Assembly: GCA_040954595.2 (NCBI GenBank)
Contig: CM082586.2
Span: 2,728,001 to 2,792,000 of the forward strand
Direction of reading: 5' to 3'
DNA: 64,000 nt
Origin: Balanoglossus misakiensis
Taxonomy: Eukaryota > Hemichordata
This document shows positions 55,065-64,000 of this stretch, piece after piece. Below the pieces are notes generated by a model. The model searched no databases. It was not told where the DNA came from and saw only the letters and a program-made list of their open reading frames with translations. Position numbers and translations under genes: made by a program. The first letter of the stretch is position 1; each line of letters starts with the position of its first letter.

Positions 55065-58000
55065 ATGACACAATCTATAGTCGTACAAGGTGAGATCAGG
55101 TCAAAACATTCAGGGGTACGTCGTTGAGGGGTATCACCAGTGTTTGTTTACATGTTGATACCTGTCTGAGTCCCTTCTTCTCTACTCTTGATCATTGGCT
55201 ACTTGTAACTAATGTGATCTACAAAGTCAGAGACAAGTGATATGATATCTAGTTCTTGAAATACTTAACTTTGCCTAAACTGTACCTTGTGTTTTCTTGC
55301 ATTTGCAGTTGGCCAATGTGGAAATCAAGTAAGTGATGTGTCGATTTCATAATCTCAATCTTGTCATTTAATACCTTATATGTAAAACACTAGTGAAACT
55401 CACATGAAATCAGTGTAATTAAATTAAGTCCCAGAATAAGATGTGACAGAAAACCACCACTACCAGTAATTAATTTACCAATAAACCACTTGTCACAAGC
55501 TGGATTGGCCTCATGTATGTTAGTTTCAACATTTTTGGTCTGTCCATCTACATGTGCTCATACTCTAGTCATGTTCTTCCTTCTTTCCACCAGATCGGTT
55601 GTAGATTTTGGGATCTGGCCCTGAGGGAACACGCCAGCAGAAACAAACATGGAACATTTGATGAACCCCTCAGTAGCTTCTTCAGGAATGTTGACACCAG
55701 GTAAGTTTTTGCCATACCGGAATGTCAAATTCAGCAACTTATAATAAAAGGCTTTTTTGTCATATCATTTCCAAAAGTCCCCAACTTAAAAGGGTTTTCA
55801 GCTGTGTTAATATTATTACAGGTTTGATGACCCAGCAGATTTGCCTATCGGATCTGGTAAGAACAAAATCAAAGCTCTCAAAGCTAGGGTGAGTCTAACC
55901 AGTCATGTGTCTTGAAATAGAACTGCATTTGAAAAGAACAGAGAAGGTGGTAGAGTTGCATGTACTGTATACAAGAGTGCCACCTACTTTAATATTGACT
56001 TTGTGCTTTTGTTTTCATTGTAGGCTGTCCTCATTGATATGGAGGAAGGGGTTGTGAATGATTTACTCAAAGGTCCCCTGGGGGACGTGTTTGATTGCAG
56101 ACAGCTGATCACAGATGTCTCAGGGTCTGGAAATAATTGGTAAGTATCTGATACCAATTCCATTTATTGTGGGATGGATTCTAGTCCAGGCTTGAATGAA
56201 TATATGTATGCTGTGTTGATACTCATAGTCCCACTGTCTTTGATTTTTCAGGGCTGTGGGTCACATGAACTACGGTCAGCAGTACAGGGAACAAATCACA
56301 GAGACTGTTAGGAGAGCTGCTGAACAGTGTGATTGCTTGCAATGTTTCTTTGTTTTACATTCCATGGGTGGAGGTAGGTGAATGTGGTTGCCACATTGTG
56401 TGTTGTCCTTAGAGTATGCACTCACCTTCCAACAAATCACATTTTTAAAGAGTTTATACAACTGGTGAAATAATTCATTTTCATAATGATTTTTTTGTCA
56501 TGGCCAGTCTCAAAAGAACACATGACTTTAATATATTTTTGACTGTAGGTACTGGTTCTGGAGTTGGTACATCAGTTTTAAGTTTACTCAGCGATGAATA
56601 TCCAGATGTCTATAGGTAAGATATTGCTTTCATGAATTTTATCTTATATTGGTTTCTTGGTTCCACTGATCTCTCATAAAAAGTATAATGGAAACAAACT
56701 TATTTGCGCTTTATCTTTGAAGGTTTGTAACAGCTGTGTATCCATCAGCAGAAGATGATGTGATAACATCCCCGTACAACAGTGTCCTAGCAATGCATCA
56801 GTTGACGCAACATGCTGACTGTGTCTTGCCCATTGAAAACCAGGCACTTGTGGATATCTGCAATAAAATCAACCTTGCTTTGCCTCCGGACAAACCCGGC
56901 AAGAAGCAAATGACTTCAAACAGCCGGGTGAAAGCCGGCAGCGCGGTCACTGCCAGCACTGGTGGACTCGTCAAGAAGAGCGAAGAGAAACCGTTTGATA
57001 AAATGAATAACATAGTAGCCAATCTCTTACTCAATATGACCAGGTATGGACAATATGGTGAGGTATGGATTGATGGGAGAGTACAAGTTATGGTAGGAGT
57101 TGACATTTAGCAAACGGAGATGGATTGACGGAGAGGGCAAGTTTGGGTAACAGGGTTGCCATTAATTATATTATTTTTCTTTTCAGTTCCGCAAGATTTG
57201 AAGGCTCGTTGAATGTAGATCTGAATGAGATCACAATGAATCTAGTGCCTTTCCCACAACTCCACTATCTGGTTTCCAGCCTGACTCCATTGTACTCACT
57301 CGCTGATATCAACGTACCACCAAGGAGGTTAGTACTCACACATAAATTGTTTTTTCCTTCACTGAAACAAGCGAGATTTGAATGTGTCCCCCGGCCTGTC
57401 ATCTTTGCACACGCCACCTCCTTTTAACAATACATGTATGACTGCATTCTTGATTTCTTTTTCTCAGACTGGACCAGATGTTTTCTGACGCATTCTCCAA
57501 AGACCACCAGCTGATCAAAGCAGACCCTAAACACAGCTTATACCTGGCGTGTGCTTTGATGTTGAGAGGAAACGTCGAGATCTCGGATGTCAGGAGAAAT
57601 ATCGAAAGGTATGGAAAGTTTTCCACAGACAAAATTCAAAAACAGAAGTTGCTTTGCAGTGGAATTTTTATGTGGGATTCTATGGCAGCTCTAATCCTCA
57701 TCTCAACCACTCTTCATCTTTCAGATTGAAACCATCACTGCAATTTATTCACTGGAATCAAGAAGGCTGGAAGACAGGCCTGTGTTCGGTGCCACCAGTC
57801 GGCCAGCCTCACTCACTTCTAACGCTGGCCAACAACACGTGTATACGTCACACGTTCTCTGACCTCAAAGACAGATTTGTGAAACTCTACAAGAGAAAGG
57901 TAGGTGGTGTAGCATGCAACAGTTTGGTACATTTGTGCAAATTTCCTATTCAGACTCAGTAATATGTCATTTTCCATCTTTATCTGCCTACAGGCTCATG

Positions 58001-58152
58001 TACATCATTACACACACGTTGATGGTATGGAGATGAGTCAGTTCACAGAAAGCCTAGAGTCATTGACTTCACTGATGAAGGAATACCACGGACTCGAAGC
58101 AAACATGGGAAGAGTTGTGGATGATATCCAACGTCTGCAGATAGCAACATGA
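55065..58152 (+). CDS. TUBE1: Epsilon-tubulin
   Basis: Twelve exons join in phase: 55065-55089, 55309-55328, 55594-55700, 55822-55888, 56024-56139, 56252-56373, 56549-56615, 56723-57043, 57187-57327, 57468-57608, 57725-57899 and 57994-58152 (486 aa; human 475). The N-terminus MTQSIVVQVGQCGNQIGC, the GTP-binding loop MGGGTGSG (about 150-157) and the blocks VLIDMEEGVVND, GEDDVITSPYN-type, PFPQLHYLVSSLTPLY and MFSDAFSKDHQL identify epsilon rather than alpha, beta, gamma or delta tubulin. It acts with delta-tubulin at centrioles to form and stabilise triplet microtubules. Two very short first exons (25 and 20 nt) are notable. Confidence 0.96.
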
Positions 58153-58446
58153 GAGACACCTCCAAATACCAATAGAGATGGGACTTGTACATTCCAAATA
58201 TAATAGTGCACTCGCGTGAGCAATGATAAAGTACACTTACAATACATACGCAAGTGCTATTGCGCGTGGACAGGTGTATTCATGCAACCGTTTACTGCCA
58301 TTACTGAAGTGCCCTCCAACAAAGCTCAAAATTCCTGTGCATCGGTGATGAGTTGTATTGCCCTTGAAGGCGCACTGCTTCTATGACTACATGTGAATAA
58401 GAAACTTCAACAGTCCAGCTGAAATAAATTGAACAAATGTAAATAT

Positions 58447-58478
58447 TTTATTTTTAAAACTGATTGGAATACAATAAA
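58447..58478. promoter_or_regulatory. Opposed polyadenylation signals of TUBE1 and LACTB2
   Basis: AATAAA on the plus strand at 58473-58478 serves TUBE1. AATAAA on the minus strand (TTTATT, 58447-58452) serves LACTB2. They are 20 bp apart in convergent orientation, so the two mRNAs should overlap by several tens of bases at their 3' ends. Confidence 0.65.
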
Positions 58479-58557
58479 ATTGTAGTGAAACATGCAGTAC
58501 TTTTGTGTGTGTCTCTGAGTATCTTGCTTCAGTGGATGATTGATTTGTTGGGTTCAC

Positions 58558-60758
<2,201 letters not shown>

Positions 60759-61261
60759 GCCTGTAAATTGTAAATGCCCTGTGTTTTGATGAGTGTAGAG
60801 TTTGAACCCGCTGGCGCCGAACGTTGATCAACACGGTTTGGTAATATTGACCTCAATCAAAAAGGTCATACGCCGTGTCAGGTGATCACTTCTGGGATGT
60901 GCCACTAAATCGAGGGGTTGACAGTTCAGTAAAGGATGGGATAATTACAAACCCCATTTTTGAGCAATATTGCTCATATCAAGACAGCACTTATCAAAGG
61001 ACTAGTGTCGCTTACATTTCTTGTACACATTTAAGGAGGAATATTTGGTGAAACATCGCAGAAAACAGGGAATAAGTAACGCGTTTGAAAGTCTCGCGTT
61101 CTGCGAGACGTCGGCGTGACTCAAATAACTCAGTGCGAAGTTATTCCACGAAGTGAAGGTCGACACTTCTTCCGGTTTGATCTGAACTTTAAAATCGCCG
61201 AATCGCTGAATAATGCTGAACGTATCTTGATCTGAACGAAGTGTAATACCTACCGAAGAAA
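60759..61261. promoter_or_regulatory. Putative bidirectional promoter, LACTB2 / STK3-4
   Basis: Only 503 bp separate the divergent start codons. The interval is CpG-bearing and includes CTTCTTCCGGTTT near 61165, an ETS-type word. No TATA box is evident. An 88-codon minus-strand frame here (ATG at 61268) shows no recognisable features and overlaps the STK start, so it is treated as chance. Confidence 0.55.
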
Positions 61262-63843
61262 ATGACATCTAAAAGGTAAGTAATGGCGATGTTATGGCAA
61301 CGAATATTTGCAATGAACATGGATTGTAATACAATATTATTATGATCGGAGAGGACGTCATCTTCATACCAGCAATCAGCATCAGGTTGTTTACTTTATA
61401 AGGCCGGGTCATGGATCCGAAATCACCATGTAGATACGTCTGGATGCCCGACTTCGTTATAGTGGCATCTCTGTCTTTTCGATAATGGTTTGGTTGCTTG
61501 ACTTTATGATTTTATTGGGAAGAGTACGTTTTTTCATGACTGTCATTAAAACATTGCACCAGATGTTCACAGTAAACACGCCGCAGGCAGTGTAAAATGT
61601 ACAATGTATGATAGACACAGTAAAATTGGGATTTCAGTTGTGGATAAATGTCTACGATAACCATGATATGAAAAAACGACAGCTGCACATTCATGATCGA
61701 ACAACTGAGGCTATACGTTTTCAAAAAAATATTTTGCTGATTGCGATCAAATTGTAAACATTAAAACTATTTTTATGGATACATTTTGATTGTTTATATT
61801 TTCAGAAATTTACCTAGTGTTGGCATAGGACAACTTTTTGCCTTCTGCCTATAATAGGCAGAACACACAGAGATGTCTTAAAAGGACAAAGTCTCTCTCT
61901 TGCTGCCCTTTTCCCCATTAAGTATGTTTGATACAAGACACCATTGATGTTAAGTACATGTGAATGCATGTATATAGTGAATCAACGTTCAACCACAAAC
62001 AACTTCCATCCTGCATATAGATGTGAGAGTAAAAATCTCGCCAAAATGAATAAATGGTAAACACTGATTTTTTATTTTTGGCTACTTTAGATTATTCATT
62101 TCATTAAATTCGGGGGGGGGGTCTTTTTAAAATTGTCTTAAAATTAAGACTTTCAAAATGGCCGCCAAATTTGAGGTTCAAAATGGCCGCCTATATCTGT
62201 GCTTAGTCTATGGCATTCAAAATGGCCGCCAAATTTAGTGACTTTGAAAATCTCTATGGTAAACATTATGTAGAAATTTTACTCATAGTTCAACCACACA
62301 CACCTTCCATCCCAATGGTAGACGGGAGAGCAAAATGAATATTCAGTGTTTACCATTTATTCATTTTGGCGAGATTTTTACTCTCATATCCTACAAACGT
62401 GATGGTTGAATGTTGATTCACTATATATCCACATGTGCATTAGCATAGACAGTGTAGTGAATCAAACATAATAAATGGGAAAAGAAGAGTGAGAGAGAGA
62501 CTTTGTCCCTTTAATATGCCAATACTATGCAGGGTACAGTACTTATACAAACAGGAATGTCCAGTGCTACTATTGGCCTGTGTAGAACTCTCCTACAATA
62601 CATTCCTCAGTTGATTTATTTGTATTATGTTGACATGGGCCACGACTAGCCATAGTGTGTACATGTTGCTCATGTTGTGGCCGATTATTGAACTCTCTGA
62701 AAAATATTAGCAACTGTTATCAGGAGGCTCTAATATCTTTACAATGATAAACAATGTGTCTGAATTCTTCATAGGTTACAATTACTGTAATTTGATATGA
62801 TTTGTCTGGTCATAATTTCTTACACTCAGCTGGAGTATTAGGCTGATGCTAGAAAAATATTAAACGTGTTTTTGTTATTTTTTGTTTCAGTGAATTGAAA
62901 AAGTTGAGCGAAGAAAGCTTGACCAGACAGCCTGAAGAAGTTTTTGATGTGTTGGAAAAATTAGGCGAGGGGTAAGTTTTCAGTCGATTGGAAAGTAGCT
63001 TATTTAGTAAAATCTACTCTGTTTTCACTGTGACAGTCGTCTTGGGGATCCACTGTTCTCTTTCTTCATGTATTACAAGATTCCTGTGAAATACATGGGC
63101 GCAGTGATTGTACTGTTTGCAGTTATGCTTTGTGACCTTTGACCTTAGCATAGAACTGTTTGATTTATTGATTTTTAAACAAACACTCTCTGGAGAGTTG
63201 TCAGGGGTTCAGACCCTTCTCCTTATAAGAGAATTTGCAGCTTTTGTGGTTTAGTTCAAAGGTCATGCACACACACAAACTCTCTGATAGGGAACTGTAC
63301 CTATGTCATGCACGTCAGCTTTTGCTTTGAACAACTGTAACAAGAAATTTTGAGTCGATCAGCCCTGTACATTTTGAGATATATCCATATATTTTGGAAA
63401 TCCAATATGGCTGTCATAAGAGTTGACGTATCACAACCCCGTTTGCAAACTTGATAGTCTGCAATGAGATGATGGGTTTATGACACAGAAGATATGTATG
63501 TGAAGTGAAAGTAGCCACCTGCTGTTAGAATTAGATGTGCAGTCATATTAGAATACTAAGCAGCGAAAGTGATTTTCCAGGGCAGAAATTGCTCTCCTAA
63601 GTCCAGTCAATCTATTTGCTCATCATTCCTCTAATTTTACTGTACATTATAATTCTTTTCAGGTCCTATGGAAGTGTATACCAGGCAGTGCATAAAGAAA
63701 CTGGCCAGTTATTGGCCATCAAACAAGTGCCAGTCGACACAGACCTGCAAGAAATTATCAAAGAGATTTCTATCATGCAGCAATGTGATAGTCATTATGT
63801 AGTTAAATATTATGGCAGTTATTTCAAAAACACAGACCTATGG
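61262..63843 (+). CDS. STK3/STK4: Hippo pathway kinase MST1/2 orthologue, N-terminal part only
   Basis: Three in-phase exons are visible: 61262-61275, 62891-62971 and 63663-63843 (276 nt, 92 codons). The gene continues beyond the right edge. Residues 18-32 (QPEEVFDVLEKLGEG) and the Gly-loop GEGSYGSV (30-37) match MST kinases. The catalytic lysine is K52 in LAIKQVP, and the helix-C glutamate is E66 in EIIKEISIMQQCD. The last exon ends KNTDLW before the donor G|GTATGT, as in human STK3 and STK4. Germinal-centre-kinase family members of this type phosphorylate LATS and MOB1 to restrain YAP/Yorkie. The coding start exon is only 14 nt. Whether it is STK3, STK4 or the single invertebrate pro-orthologue cannot be told here. 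Confidence 0.94.
61878..62514. mobile_element. 637-bp foldback (long inverted repeat) element in STK intron 1
   Basis: A left arm (61878-62067) and a right arm (62343-62514) are imperfect reverse complements over about 170-190 bp. They share TTAAAAGGACAAAG with CTTTGTCCCTTTAA at the ends, GTGAATCAACGTTCAACCA with its complement in the middle, and AATCTCGCCAAAATGAATAA with its complement at the inner edge. The 275-bp spacer holds a G10 run and three copies of CAAAATGGCCGCC (62154, 62179, 62218). No transposase frame is present, so it is a non-autonomous element. Confidence 0.8.
62972..63662 (+). other. STK intron 2, no gene seen
   Basis: Ordinary intron of 691 bp between a GT donor at 62972 and an AG acceptor ending at 63662. 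No repeat or exon was recognised. Confidence 0.6.
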
Positions 63844-64000
63844 GTATGTATACAGATTATTGATGCGCATGGATTTTGTTTGTAGTCTTTGTATTGTTAT
63901 TATAGCAGTACAAAGATTATAATAATATCATAATACTATACCACAAATTAGAGTTTGTGGTATGCAATCTTGACATTGTGCTGAAAGTGTTATCATTGCC
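63844..64000 (+). other. Start of STK intron 3, cut by window edge
   Basis: The sequence begins with the donor GTATGT and shows no coding continuation. The next kinase exon (VMEYCG region in the family) lies outside the window. Confidence 0.7.

Noticed and set aside
61002-61268. 88-codon minus-strand frame between LACTB2 and STK
   Set aside because: It starts with a real ATG but overlaps the STK start codon and the shared promoter, has no recognisable domain and lacks nearby splice support.
63206-63220. GGGGTTCAGACCC as a tRNA B-box
   Set aside because: It does not fit GGTTCRANTCC, and no A-box or cloverleaf can be drawn around it.

Overview
The window is nuclear DNA of an animal, not a prokaryote or a virus. 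It is AT-rich and its genes are split by many GT-AG introns. I could assemble seven protein-coding genes exon by exon, each one keeping reading phase across every junction, plus the 5' end of an eighth. The orthologues (TTC39C, GEMIN7, KIAA0319L, DNAJC27, TUBE1, LACTB2, STK3/4) look like an invertebrate with vertebrate-like gene content, such as a lancelet, a hemichordate or possibly a lophotrochozoan. I cannot name the species from sequence alone.

Layout. Positions 1-11043 are one uninterrupted tandem satellite with an 88-bp period, about 125 copies, cut by the left window edge. A minus-strand gene for a small CUB/LDLa single-pass membrane protein follows (11952-19649), and its 3' UTR stops close to the satellite. 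Next come TTC39C (minus, 22240-27686) and GEMIN7 (plus, 28280-28597), head to head around a strong hairpin. KIAA0319L-like (minus, 30796-49888, 23 coding exons) fills the centre. DNAJC27 (minus, 51738-54073) and TUBE1 (plus, 55065-58152) form a second head-to-head pair. TUBE1 and LACTB2 (minus, 58558-60758) converge with overlapping 3' ends. LACTB2 and an STK3/STK4 (Hippo/MST) kinase gene (plus, from 61262, cut by the right edge) form a third head-to-head pair.

The genes do not make one pathway. TUBE1, DNAJC27 and TTC39C have links to centrioles or trafficking; GEMIN7 belongs to snRNP assembly, LACTB2 to mitochondrial RNA metabolism and STK3/4 to Hippo signalling. The linkage looks like ordinary genome organisation with shared promoters.

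Non-coding structure of note: higher-order repeats within the satellite; a family of roughly 89-bp inverted-repeat elements with TTAA ends (piggyBac-MITE-like) in the KIAA0319L introns; a 637-bp foldback element in the STK intron; four perfect TGACGTCA palindromes within 2.9 kb of one intron; one GC-AG intron; and an exon-fragment copy inside a TTC39C intron. I see no tRNA, rRNA, CRISPR array or bacterial-type system.
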